Shown piece after piece: positions 15,612 through 21,892 of a stretch of DNA of 26,230 nucleotides. The position numbers and the translations under genes were made by a program. The notes beneath the pieces were generated by a model. The model did not search any database. It saw only the letters and a list, made by a program, of their open reading frames with translations, and was not told the DNA's origin. Origin of the DNA: a virus; the IMG/VR virus record IMGVR_UViG_3300030098_001904, positions 1 to 26,230 of that record. One strand, given 5' to 3'. The stretch's first letter is position 1; the number at the start of each line of letters is the position of its first letter.

Positions 15612-15904
15612 TATACCATGCCTTTATAATAATCCTTTGTAGATGGATTACTAACATTCATGCCATCAATGTCCATGTCGATAGGAGAACCTAATGTATC
15701 TCCAACTTCCATAAAACCGCCATCTTTTACTGGTTTCGGACCTTTAAAATCTTTCCTCTTTACACCGCTTGGGTCTTTGATTTTTCCAGCACATACTTTA
15801 CTAGCATAAGCGTTAGCGTAAGCACTCGGATAAACATCAAATTTACGTTTAGCAGCGGCTTTACCTCTTGGGCATAGCTTTTGACCTTTCTTTTTTTGAG
15901 CCAT
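15611..15904 (-). CDS. Small basic conserved protein (CPRGKAAAKRKFDVYPSAYAN motif)
   Basis: This 97-aa protein has the N-terminal MAQKKKGQKLCPRGKAAAKR, KFDVYPSAYANAYASKVCAG (21-40), followed by KIKDPSGVKRKDFKGPKPV and a less conserved acidic C-terminus. The motif YPSAYANAYASKVC is shared by many marine phage proteins of this size. The two cysteines lie 27 residues apart. It lies next to the DUF5872-like gene and shares its basic N-terminal character, so the two may work together. Function unknown; virion or DNA-condensing roles are guesses. Confidence 0.75.
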   Translation of the reverse strand: MAQKKKGQKLCPRGKAAAKRKFDVYPSAYANAYASKVCAGKIKDPSGVKRKDFKGPKPVKDGGFMEVGDTLGSPIDMDIDGMNVSNPSTKDYYKGMV

Positions 15905-15945
15905 AATAACCTCCTATGAATAAATTTTAACAGTTTTAAATACTT

Positions 15946-16107
15946 CTATCTAGACCTAGCCCTTTTTTTACGAGCTGCACAATGAGCTTTTTCACTAAAT
16001 CCTCTTGGTTTTTTACAGTCAATTTTAGCTTTTCTTTTTTTAGACCACTTTTTCTTTTGTGGTGCTTTTGATATTTGCTTGGATATTTGAGCTCTACCTA
16101 TCGGCAT
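15946..16107 (-). CDS. 53-aa arginine/lysine-rich protein with KPRGFSEKAHC motif
   Basis: This short frame begins MPIGRAQISKQISKAPQKKK and ends CKKPRGFSEKAHCAARKKRA plus RSR. About half its residues are Lys or Arg. The KPRGFSEKAHCAARKK pattern recurs in small phage proteins of this group. The start overlaps the endolysin's end by 14 bases, typical of the operon. It is likely a small nucleic-acid-binding or capsid-linked protein; function is unknown. Confidence 0.6.
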   Translation of the reverse strand: MPIGRAQISKQISKAPQKKKWSKKRKAKIDCKKPRGFSEKAHCAARKKRARSR

Positions 16108-16561
16108 TGTAATACCTCACTTTGCCATTTTCATCTTTTTCAGCTACCAAGTATTTTTCCCTATTAGAATATTCGTTTACAAATGATACGTGCACCCACC
16201 CTGACTGCGGTTCTAATGGATCATGAAACTCAAGAATAACTTGGTCATAATTGACATTTCTGCTAATCCAATCAGCTAAATCTTTGTTTGAAATACCAGC
16301 AATTTCTAAATCAGCCGCTTGACCCTTACAGTGTTGCGACCTTGACGATGAACCTATTTTATTACTAAGCTCTGGAGATCTATAGCCTGATGTTATAATA
16401 ACAGGCTGTTTAAAGTAATTTCTTACTGGTTGTAAAATATTTTCACAAAGATTTTTAAGGTTTTCAATTTGTTCTTGATCTGGAAAATTATCTATACCAA
16501 GCCTTTCTGCTGTTTGAGATTTAGTTAATTCACAAAGAGAAAAATTGTCGCTTAGTTTCAT
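16094..16561 (-). CDS. Endolysin, peptidase M15-type
   Basis: This 155-aa protein is a zinc peptidase of the M15 family (D-Ala-D-Ala carboxypeptidase/L-Ala-D-Glu endopeptidase group). Visible motifs are ITSGYRSPELSNKIGSS (56-72), SQHCKGQAADLE (75-86), which fits the S-x-H-x-x-G-x-A-x-D zinc motif (H77, D84), and GWVHVSF (121-127) with the third zinc ligand H124. E111 in VILEF is a good candidate for the general base. There is no signal peptide, so a holin would be needed for export. It overlaps the upstream small membrane gene as ATGA. It would cut peptidoglycan peptides to release virions. Confidence 0.9.
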   Translation of the reverse strand: MKLSDNFSLCELTKSQTAERLGIDNFPDQEQIENLKNLCENILQPVRNYFKQPVIITSGYRSPELSNKIGSSSRSQHCKGQAADLEIAGISNKDLADWISRNVNYDQVILEFHDPLEPQSGWVHVSFVNEYSNREKYLVAEKDENGKVRYYNADR

Positions 16562-16695
16562 ATAAATAAAATAATTAAGATAATTAAAATTAATATAATG
16601 CCATCTCTAAGTAAACAACTTTGAGTAGTCCAGCTATTTTTATACTTAGTCCACAGCTTATCAACATTTTTATAAAGGTTTGTTAACATTTCCAT
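16558..16695 (-). CDS. Small one-segment membrane protein, candidate holin
   Basis: A 45-aa frame with GAGG five bases before its ATG. Residues 1-31 are polar (MEMLTNLYKNVDKLWTKYKN then SWTTQSCLLRD), and residues 32-45 are a hydrophobic C-terminal segment GIILILIILIILFI long enough to enter a membrane. It overlaps the end of the 107-aa gene by 13 bases and its stop overlaps the endolysin start as ATGA. Small one-segment holins encoded just before endolysins are known (T7 gp17.5 type). It has no basic tail after the segment, which is unlike some holins. Alternatives: a spanin-like or lysis-regulating protein. Confidence 0.55.
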   Translation of the reverse strand: MEMLTNLYKNVDKLWTKYKNSWTTQSCLLRDGIILILIILIILFI

Positions 16696-17006
16696 CTTTT
16701 CCTCGCTTGACATATGCGTTTATTTGGAGTTTTACGGCAGTTAATATTGTGCATTTTAGCTTGTCCAGCTGATCTTGCACAAAATGACTTTCTGCGTTTT
16801 GCAGCTTTACTACCAGCTTTTACTTTACCAGTGACAGCAGTTTTTAATTTACTGCCAGGATTCATACGACGATAAGCCTTAACACCAGCTTTCGTCATAC
16901 CAGCACCTTTTTCTGTTGGGCGATAATTCTTTTTGTTACGAGCAGGCATACCGCCGTTTTTAAAGCCTATTAAATCATTTGTATATTGCTCTACCGTAAT
17001 ATCCAT
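16683..17006 (-). CDS. Basic Cys-containing protein (DUF6321-like)
   Basis: This 107-aa protein carries an unusually regular basic domain: PTEKGAGMTKAGVKAYRRMNPG (about 30-52) followed by SKLKTAVTGKVKAGSKAAKR (52-71) and RKSFCARSAGQAKMHN (72-87), ending RICQARKRWKC. The pattern matches a phage family I recall as DUF6321; the label is from memory. Cysteines at about 76, 90, 99 and 107 could coordinate a metal. The charge suggests nucleic-acid binding. It is separated by two bases from the 140-aa structural gene upstream. Confidence 0.75.
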   Translation of the reverse strand: MDITVEQYTNDLIGFKNGGMPARNKKNYRPTEKGAGMTKAGVKAYRRMNPGSKLKTAVTGKVKAGSKAAKRRKSFCARSAGQAKMHNINCRKTPNKRICQARKRWKC

Positions 17007-17008
17007 AA

Positions 17009-17431
17009 TTAATCGTAGTTTTTAATAAACTCTACAACCACCGTGTAAGTATTACCACTGTCAGCTGTGCTTGGCACAACAAAATTAACGTCGTTTTGGT
17101 TTGAGTTTGATGAAGTATTCGCTGGTATTCCGCCAAATTCTCTAAAATCCCAATAACCTGAATCTACCAATGTAACAATCGGTATATCGCCATCTGAGTC
17201 TTCAAAATCTAATCTAGCAAAAGAATCGCCACCATCACCATTAGCACACGACCACCATATTCTTTGCGGACTAACTGTAGTTACAGATTGCCCGTTTGAA
17301 TTGTCAGCCAAAGCAGAAACATCAGCAAATACTGTGGTTCCGCCTGAGCCATCTGATTGATTGACAATTTTTATGGTAACTCTTTTGTCATTTTCTTGTA
17401 GGATTGTAGGTCCCGTTACTGTATCTGCCAT
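17009..17431 (-). CDS. Small structural protein (beta-sandwich type)
   Basis: This 140-aa protein begins MADTVTGPTILQENDKRVTIKIVNQSDGSGG and is beta-rich throughout. The middle holds PQRIWWSCANGDGGDSFARLDFEDSDGD (about 55-82), and the end is VDSGYWDFREFGG and TYTVVVEFIKNYD. This WWSCxxG...RLDFE pattern occurs in small virion proteins of marine phages. AAGGAGG lies before the start, one of the strongest binding sites in the window, and the parS-like palindrome sits just upstream at 17458-17473. Virion location (head surface or tail) unknown. Confidence 0.7.
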   Translation of the reverse strand: MADTVTGPTILQENDKRVTIKIVNQSDGSGGTTVFADVSALADNSNGQSVTTVSPQRIWWSCANGDGGDSFARLDFEDSDGDIPIVTLVDSGYWDFREFGGIPANTSSNSNQNDVNFVVPSTADSGNTYTVVVEFIKNYD

Positions 17432-17457
17432 AGTTTCCCTCCTTAATTAAGAAACAA

Positions 17458-17473
17458 TGTTCCACGTGGAACA
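17458..17473. promoter_or_regulatory. parS-like ParB-binding site (perfect 16-bp palindrome)
   Basis: TGTTCCACGTGGAACA is a perfect inverted repeat with the CACGTG core and GTT/AAC arms of chromosomal parS (general form TGTTNCACGTGNAACA, as in B. subtilis TGTTCCACGTGAAACA and Pseudomonas sites). It lies in the short gap between the 205-aa and 140-aa genes, beside a terminator. Its bases have no room for a loop, so it is unlikely to be an RNA hairpin. A fixed 16-base word is expected far less than once in a window this size. ParB binding here is inferred from the match. Confidence 0.8.
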
Positions 17474-17494
17474 AAAGTGCCTCCGAAGAGGCAC
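17473..17494 (-). terminator. Rho-independent terminator after the 205-aa gene
   Basis: On the minus strand GTGCCTC-TTCG-GAGGCAC forms a 7-bp GC-rich stem with a UUCG loop, followed by TTTT. It lies 8 bases after the 205-aa gene. The T run is short, so some read-through into the next operon is likely. Its T run touches the parS-like palindrome. Confidence 0.85.
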
Positions 17495-17502
17495 CTATTA
17501 TA

Positions 17503-18120
17503 TTAAGCGTCGTAGCCTTTTAGTTCAATAAGTAATTTACCCGCTGTGTAGTCTGCATCTGTCGCATCACCAGTGGTTAAATATAAGAACTCATCAGCAG
17601 CAGGTACGGCTGTAAAGTATACTTTACTACCTAATGTTGCGTCTCCAGCATTAACTAATAATGTTTCTGTTAAATCGCCGATAGCTCCGTCTTCAACTCC
17701 TGTACCTTCTGTCGCAGAGTGCACGTTGATATCTGGATCCCCACCAGCAGGTGCTTCAAAACACTCCATACTACCTGTTAAGATAGTGCCGTTTCTAGCA
17801 GCTGTGATTTGACCGATGTGACAAACTAATGATGTACCGTTTACACCAATAATGTCACCTGAACCTGTTGATCTTAAACCTGTTAAATCAATTAAAATTT
17901 GTGTAGTAATGATACCACCACTTTGCATTACAGAACTTCTGTAGATTGTTCCAGAACCTGTGGTGATACCTGTACCAGCTTCAACTGGCATGGTATTCGC
18001 ATCAAAAGAGGCAATACCGCTTGAGTCTATGCTTGATTGTGTAGTCCCATCGTCTTTCGCAGAAACGACTGTAAAACCGCCTACTGATCTGACTGGACCT
18101 GTAAATGTTGTATTTGACAT
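17503..18120 (-). CDS. Probable head decoration or other abundant structural protein
   Basis: This 205-aa protein begins MSNTTFTGPVRSVGGFTVVSAKDDG; the TGPVRS start is typical of small virion proteins in marine phages. It is beta-rich, with strands such as SGGIITTQILIDLTGLRSTG (about 67-86) and VNGTSLVCHIGQITAARNGT, and ends AGKLLIELKGYDA. There is no enzyme motif. It is the only gene in the window bracketed by terminators on both sides, after the capsid gene's terminator and before its own, with AGGAGA upstream and an inverted repeat in the leader. This suggests separate, strong expression, as for a protein made in many copies. The decoration role is inference. Confidence 0.7.
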   Translation of the reverse strand: MSNTTFTGPVRSVGGFTVVSAKDDGTTQSSIDSSGIASFDANTMPVEAGTGITTGSGTIYRSSVMQSGGIITTQILIDLTGLRSTGSGDIIGVNGTSLVCHIGQITAARNGTILTGSMECFEAPAGGDPDINVHSATEGTGVEDGAIGDLTETLLVNAGDATLGSKVYFTAVPAADEFLYLTTGDATDADYTAGKLLIELKGYDA

Positions 18121-18139
18121 AATTGTCTCCTAAATTAAT

Positions 18140-18180
18140 GAATACAGTCTTTAGGTCGTCGACTATACACGTCTGTATTC
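18140..18180 (-). repeat. Inverted repeat in the leader of the 205-aa gene
   Basis: GAATACAG at 18140-18147 and CTGTATTC at 18173-18180 are perfect 8-base inverted copies 25 bases apart, 20 bases before the ATG. The loop includes GTCGAC. In the transcript they could form a stem near the ribosome binding site, or in DNA they could be an operator. No U run follows, so this is not a terminator. Confidence 0.55.
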
Positions 18181-18202
18181 AAGTTATTCGTATAGTAAAT
18201 TA

Positions 18203-18208
18203 ATTATA
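18203..18208 (-). promoter_or_regulatory. Candidate -10 box for the 205-aa gene
   Basis: A perfect TATAAT on the minus strand lies between the capsid-gene terminator and the inverted repeat, about 80 bases before the ATG. No good -35 hexamer is at the usual distance, because that space is taken by the terminator stem. A phage-specific promoter, or a different -35, is possible. In an AT-rich genome such a box can arise by chance. Confidence 0.3.
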
Positions 18209-18211
18209 CCC

Positions 18212-18240
18212 AAAAAAAAGGGGACTCGAAAGTCCCCTTT
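18212..18240 (-). terminator. Strong rho-independent terminator after the major capsid gene
   Basis: On the minus strand AAAGGGGACT-TTCG-AGTCCCC-TTTTTTTT forms a perfect GC-rich stem with a UUCG loop and eight T. It lies about 20 bases after the major capsid stop and is the strongest terminator in the window. It ends the head operon and isolates the 205-aa gene from it. Confidence 0.92.
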
Positions 18241-18261
18241 ATCCTTACTCCAAATTACTGC

Positions 18262-19173
18262 TTACGCAGCACCTGGTGAGCCAAATACTCCTCTTGGATC
18301 TGAAAATCCAAATGAATATCTTTCTCTAGCTTTAAATCTTACATTACCTGTATCAAAGTCACCCTCAATAGCAGTTTTAATTGGTGCTCTAACAAACTGT
18401 TTAAGTCCGTTTGGAGCATCAGTCATAATGAAGAAAGCGTCAGTATCTGTTAGATAATGATTAATCCTATAACCTTGTGGCACCATGCCCATGTTATTTA
18501 AAGCATTAATATCATTATCTGCTGTACCTGTACGCTGTGGAGATCTAAGGATTCTTTCCGCTGTGAACTGAAGTTCTTTAGGAATAATCATTTTCACCCC
18601 TTGTAAAGCAATTTTTAATCCCCTTTCGTCAACAAACGCAGAAATATCAATCAATGATTGTTCTAAGGATGTTTCTGATAGGTCGGCAGCTGTAGAAAGC
18701 TCATTACGGAAAGTACCACCGCTGGTTAGTGGATGGTCTGTAGCACAAAGCTCTTTTCCATCACCGCCAGTGAAGCTACTATCAAAAGCATTGTTAAGTA
18801 CGTTTGCACCTTTTACTTGCTTGGTGTTAGCCATACTTCTTGCTAATGCTCTTGTGTAACGACCTGCTAGTCTGTCGTATAAATTATCTTCAATAGCTTC
18901 CTCTGTGATTGCAAAAGCCATTGCGATAGTTTCGTGTGTGTATCTCGCTGTGTAAGATTCTTGTGCATCGTCAAATGCTACGCCTGCACCTTCACTTTTT
19001 ACAGGAGCCGCTTTGAAACCAGTAAGCATTACTTCTTCTTCAAAAGCTCTATCTGAGGTTTCTGAAGCAAAAATTTCTGCGTGTTCGTTTTCATAACGGT
19101 TATACTCTAGTCCAAAGAGAGCGTTTAATCCAGGCTCTAACTCTTTGACTAATTGTGCTCTTGAAATAGCCAT
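18262..19173 (-). CDS. Major capsid protein (Mu gpT-like, HK97-fold family)
   Basis: This 303-aa protein has the layout of the gpT-like major head family. The N-terminus MAISRAQLVKELEPGLNALF and YNRYENEHAEIFASETSDRAFEEEV (24-48) are followed by the conserved YTARYTHETIAMAFAITEEAIEDNLYD (74-100) and the motif LCATDHPLTSGGTFRN (142-157), whose ATDHP is diagnostic. Later come RGLKIALQGVKMIIPKEL (about 184-201) and the C-terminal RERYSFGFSDPRGVFGSPG. It has a strong AGGAGG upstream, 18 bases after the 193-aa gene. No protease gene or separate N-terminal scaffolding segment is seen; the scaffold is encoded upstream. The terminator after it fits a highly expressed gene. Confidence 0.92.
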   Translation of the reverse strand: MAISRAQLVKELEPGLNALFGLEYNRYENEHAEIFASETSDRAFEEEVMLTGFKAAPVKSEGAGVAFDDAQESYTARYTHETIAMAFAITEEAIEDNLYDRLAGRYTRALARSMANTKQVKGANVLNNAFDSSFTGGDGKELCATDHPLTSGGTFRNELSTAADLSETSLEQSLIDISAFVDERGLKIALQGVKMIIPKELQFTAERILRSPQRTGTADNDINALNNMGMVPQGYRINHYLTDTDAFFIMTDAPNGLKQFVRAPIKTAIEGDFDTGNVRFKARERYSFGFSDPRGVFGSPGAA

Positions 19174-19191
19174 AAAATTATCCTCCTATGA

Positions 19192-19773
19192 TTAAGCTAA
19201 ACCCGCACCTTTCTGGCCGAATATGTGGTTTTGAATTGTAACGATTACATTCGTATGTTCAGTTGATACATCTGAGTTGTTTGGGTCTCTTGATATATCA
19301 ATCGCTTTCAACGGCAAACCTGCCGTTGTTGCACCAGTGGTTACATCTAATTCTGCACCAGACAAGCCTGTTGTGGTACTTCCAGAAGAAGTATACACAA
19401 TATCAAAGTTACCGAATAAATCAGCAACTGGGAAAGCAGCGTCTGCTTGAATTTCAAATGTAGCCATAGGATTATCAATTACGAAAGCTTCAATATCTGA
19501 AGCATTTGTACTCGCTGGATAAAAATTGGAAAAGGTTTCTTTTCCAGTGGTTGGGTCTGTAAAACGACAACCGTTGAATACACCAACGATTGGAACCGTA
19601 CCGCCATCGGCATGTACCTCTACACCTCCACCTGTGACCTGAGCTACCATGTCACCTTTGAAGATTGCAGTTCCGTAGTTAGCAGCTATTCTATAACGGT
19701 TTTGTAAGTTAGTGGCAGGACCACTAAGATTACCATACAGACGCATACCAAATGCAGCATCTCTGTTTGCCAT
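19192..19773 (-). CDS. Head-associated structural protein (possible decoration protein)
   Basis: This 193-aa protein starts MANRDAAFGMRLYGNLSGPA and continues with NRYRIAANYGTAIFKGDMVAQVTGGGVEV (26-54), a beta-barrel-like segment, then GVFNGCRFTDPTTGKETFSNF (about 64-84) and a strand-rich C-terminus ending NVIVTIQNHIFGQKG. Proteins with this MANRDAAFG start are usually encoded just before gpT-like capsid genes in marine phages and are likely head proteins. GGAG lies before the start. An exact role (decoration, head completion) cannot be told from sequence alone. Confidence 0.75.
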   Translation of the reverse strand: MANRDAAFGMRLYGNLSGPATNLQNRYRIAANYGTAIFKGDMVAQVTGGGVEVHADGGTVPIVGVFNGCRFTDPTTGKETFSNFYPASTNASDIEAFVIDNPMATFEIQADAAFPVADLFGNFDIVYTSSGSTTTGLSGAELDVTTGATTAGLPLKAIDISRDPNNSDVSTEHTNVIVTIQNHIFGQKGAGLA

Positions 19774-19825
19774 AATAATAACTCCATAATCAAATTAAAC
19801 AAATGTGGTCACATAAGCTAAAAAA

Positions 19826-20299
19826 TTAAGACTTTCTGTTACCACCAAAAGTTACACGAGATTGTCTGTCGATATTTACAGGCATCTCTGGTCGTTGTTC
19901 CCTTAAAATGTCATTATCAACGGCTTTAACTTGATCAGAAGTAATATCTTGAAAATACTTCTTGCGTTGTTCAACTATCTCTTCAGGTATCCTTGCCAAC
20001 ACAAGGCCACCAACTCCGATTAACCCCTCATACTTGCCTTCATGGATAGTAGGATATTCATGATCGCCAATTTCATTCGTAATCTCTTCAGCACGAACAA
20101 ATTCCCAACCTTCTCGTAGTTTTTTAGATACGTTACCTGTATCCATAAAACCAACGCTTTCAACCCTAATCCAACGATGGCAAAACCCTTTCGGTGCTTT
20201 GGGTGCATCTAAACTTGATGGTGGAGCCCAAGGTTTATTACGAGTTTCTACACTCTTCTTTGAGCTGCGTGAGGTTCTTTTTTTACTGTCATCAGTCAT
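19826..20299 (-). CDS. Conserved head-region protein of unknown function
   Basis: This 157-aa protein has a basic, disordered N-terminus (MTDDSKKRTSRSSKKSVETR), then PKAPKGFCHRWIRVESVGFMD (34-54) with TGNVSKKLREGWEFVRAEEI (55-74) and KYEGLIGVGGLVLARIPEEIVEQRKKYFQ (about 89-117). The RWIRVE...N..KKLREGWEFVR motif marks a family placed between scaffold and capsid genes in many phages, for which I know no function. AAGGAG precedes the start, four bases after the scaffold stop. A role in capsid assembly is inferred from this position. Confidence 0.7.
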   Translation of the reverse strand: MTDDSKKRTSRSSKKSVETRNKPWAPPSSLDAPKAPKGFCHRWIRVESVGFMDTGNVSKKLREGWEFVRAEEITNEIGDHEYPTIHEGKYEGLIGVGGLVLARIPEEIVEQRKKYFQDITSDQVKAVDNDILREQRPEMPVNIDRQSRVTFGGNRKS

Positions 20300-20303
20300 A
20301 TCG

Positions 20304-21260
20304 TTACTCCTTCACGAATTTAGCGTATTCTTCTAGTGGCACCCCTAATTTTTTAGCTATTGCTACTTGTGAACGGGTGAGTTTCACGGTTGTGCGTCCT
20401 TGCTGTTTACGCCCCGCTGAGGCAACAGTTTGAACGGGTTTCTTTTCCTCAACCTCTGGTTGAGCATTTGCAAACTTATGTGGAAAATATTCCTTTAGTC
20501 TGTTATCTACTTCATTGTAATAGTCATCTGACTCTGCGTCAAACCCCTCCTTAACTAATTCGCCATGAATACTAAAAGCTGCATTTGTCATAACTTCATC
20601 ATTACCAAACCAAGTATTTTTATTAGCCCACTCGATGGCTTTTGCACTTGGTTCTTGAGTTTTTTCAGCTGGTGGTGTTTGGCTAGTGTTTTCTTGTGAT
20701 TGCTCTGTTTTTTTATCCGTTTCGTACTCACTTAATCTCATTCTTGCTTTTTCTTTTTCAACTGCAAGTCTAGTAAGTTCATCATTAGCCTCTACAATTT
20801 TTGCAGAGTCATTTTCCTCAATCGCATCTTGTAATTTAATCTTTACTTGTTCCCTTTGTGCATCGACTCGTGCATCAAATTCTTTTAAGTAATTCTCATC
20901 TGAGGATAATGAGATTGTTTTTTGATTTTCATATTTCTCTTGCAACCCTTTAGCATAGTCAAGTGCGGCTTTTTCACGACGCTCTGCCTCTCGCATTTTA
21001 CGAGTGAGCTTATCAATACGTTTTTGTGTTTTTTCAGAAACGTCTTGAAGATTATCCTTACTTTTGTCATCAGAACCTTTATTCTCAGCGTCTTCGGTTG
21101 GTTCTTCTTGTTTTTCCATGGGATCTTTATACCCAAGATCAACCTCACCAACGGCTTCTTCAACAGATTCCTCTACTGGTTCTTGGCTGGTATTTACTTC
21201 AATACTTTCTTCTTGAACTCCATCCAAGTCTAATTCTACTTCTTGTTGTGCATCTGACAT
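20304..21260 (-). CDS. Capsid scaffolding protein
   Basis: This 318-aa protein is acidic at the N-terminus (MSDAQQEVELDLDGVQEESI, then more Glu/Asp to about 80). It then has a long charged coiled-coil region (KRIDKLTRKMREAERREKAA, about 84-190) and ends with a basic helix motif TVKLTRSQVAIAKKLGVPLEEYAKFV (about 290-315), a typical capsid-binding end of scaffolding proteins. Its place between the portal region and the capsid gene, its acidic then helical composition and its length fit a scaffold. No protease domain is seen. AGGAGA lies before the start. Confidence 0.82.
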   Translation of the reverse strand: MSDAQQEVELDLDGVQEESIEVNTSQEPVEESVEEAVGEVDLGYKDPMEKQEEPTEDAENKGSDDKSKDNLQDVSEKTQKRIDKLTRKMREAERREKAALDYAKGLQEKYENQKTISLSSDENYLKEFDARVDAQREQVKIKLQDAIEENDSAKIVEANDELTRLAVEKEKARMRLSEYETDKKTEQSQENTSQTPPAEKTQEPSAKAIEWANKNTWFGNDEVMTNAAFSIHGELVKEGFDAESDDYYNEVDNRLKEYFPHKFANAQPEVEEKKPVQTVASAGRKQQGRTTVKLTRSQVAIAKKLGVPLEEYAKFVKE

Positions 21261-21270
21261 ATTTTATCTC

Positions 21271-21714
21271 CTAAAATAGTGCGAGGACATCCTCGGGTTT
21301 TTCAATCGTGCCGATGATTTCATCGTCATTAATTATACGATGCTCACCAAACTTAGTTTTAAATCTTGCCCCAGAATATCTGCCATAAATAATAAACTGG
21401 CCTAATCGACACCAAGGTCCTGTGGGAAATTTTACATGGTCTTTGTAACAAAGATCGCCCATTTTAACTACTAAGCCTACAACTGTAGTCATCTCAATGG
21501 TTTCCAAAGTTTTATCAGCTAAGGCTATACCGCCTTTGGTTTTTTTAGGACCAGAATAAGGTCTTATCAGCATACGGTAGCCAACTGGGTCTGGTATCAT
21601 AGATAAGTATTCTGCGGTCTGCTCAGGTCCTTTGGGCACAAGAACTTCGTTTTCTTCGTCTGATGTGGTTTCGTCTTCCAGATAGTCTGGTTTTATTAAC
21701 TCACTCAATTTCAC
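21271..21714 (-). CDS. GroES-like co-chaperonin (Cpn10)
   Basis: This 147-aa protein has a 43-residue N-terminal extension, then a GroES-like beta barrel from GYRMLIRPY (45-53). The mobile-loop region KKTKGGIALADKTLE (57-71) contains G-G-I-A-L, where GroES has the GGIVL that binds GroEL. Then MTTVVGLVVKMGDL (75-88), WCRLGQFIIYGRYSGARF (101-118) and IINDDEIIGTIEKPEDV (127-143) match the later barrel strands and end. The usual GroES roof loop is altered. Phage co-chaperonins (T4 gp31) help the host GroEL fold the capsid protein (established), and the position before the scaffold and capsid genes fits. It overlaps the 63-aa gene by 14 bases with AAGGAGA upstream. Confidence 0.85.
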   Translation of the reverse strand: MKLSELIKPDYLEDETTSDEENEVLVPKGPEQTAEYLSMIPDPVGYRMLIRPYSGPKKTKGGIALADKTLETIEMTTVVGLVVKMGDLCYKDHVKFPTGPWCRLGQFIIYGRYSGARFKTKFGEHRIINDDEIIGTIEKPEDVLALF

Positions 21715-21892
21715 TATCTCCTTTTTGCAGGTCTTTTAAATCCTGAAGCAACAGCTCTAAGCCGTTGAGTTTACCTTTAGCAAAAGCTAAGTTTTCTACA
21801 TCTTTAACGTTATATACTATATGTTCCTTAGTATTGTCAATTTCTTTTTTTACAAGTTGTTGCATGGCTAAAATAGTATCAATGTCATACAT
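21701..21892 (-). CDS. Small helical protein before the co-chaperonin
   Basis: This 63-aa protein is mostly helical (MYDIDTILAMQQLVKKEIDN, KDVENLAFAKGKLNGLELLLQDLKDLQK) and looks like a short coiled coil. It shares TAATG with the 46-aa membrane gene upstream and overlaps the co-chaperonin by 14 bases, so it lies in a chain of coupled small genes. No function can be assigned. A role in head assembly or as an adaptor to the co-chaperonin would fit the position only. Confidence 0.65.
   Translation of the reverse strand: MYDIDTILAMQQLVKKEIDNTKEHIVYNVKDVENLAFAKGKLNGLELLLQDLKDLQKGDSEIE

Noticed and set aside
17458-17473. The parS-like palindrome as a simple RNA hairpin or second terminator
   Set aside because: It has no unpaired bases for a loop and lacks a T run in the direction of transcription, and the true terminator is next to it.
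19803-19814. Near-palindrome ATGTGGTCACAT before the 193-aa gene
   Set aside because: Arms are only five bases, and it is not repeated elsewhere in the window, so an operator call is not supported.
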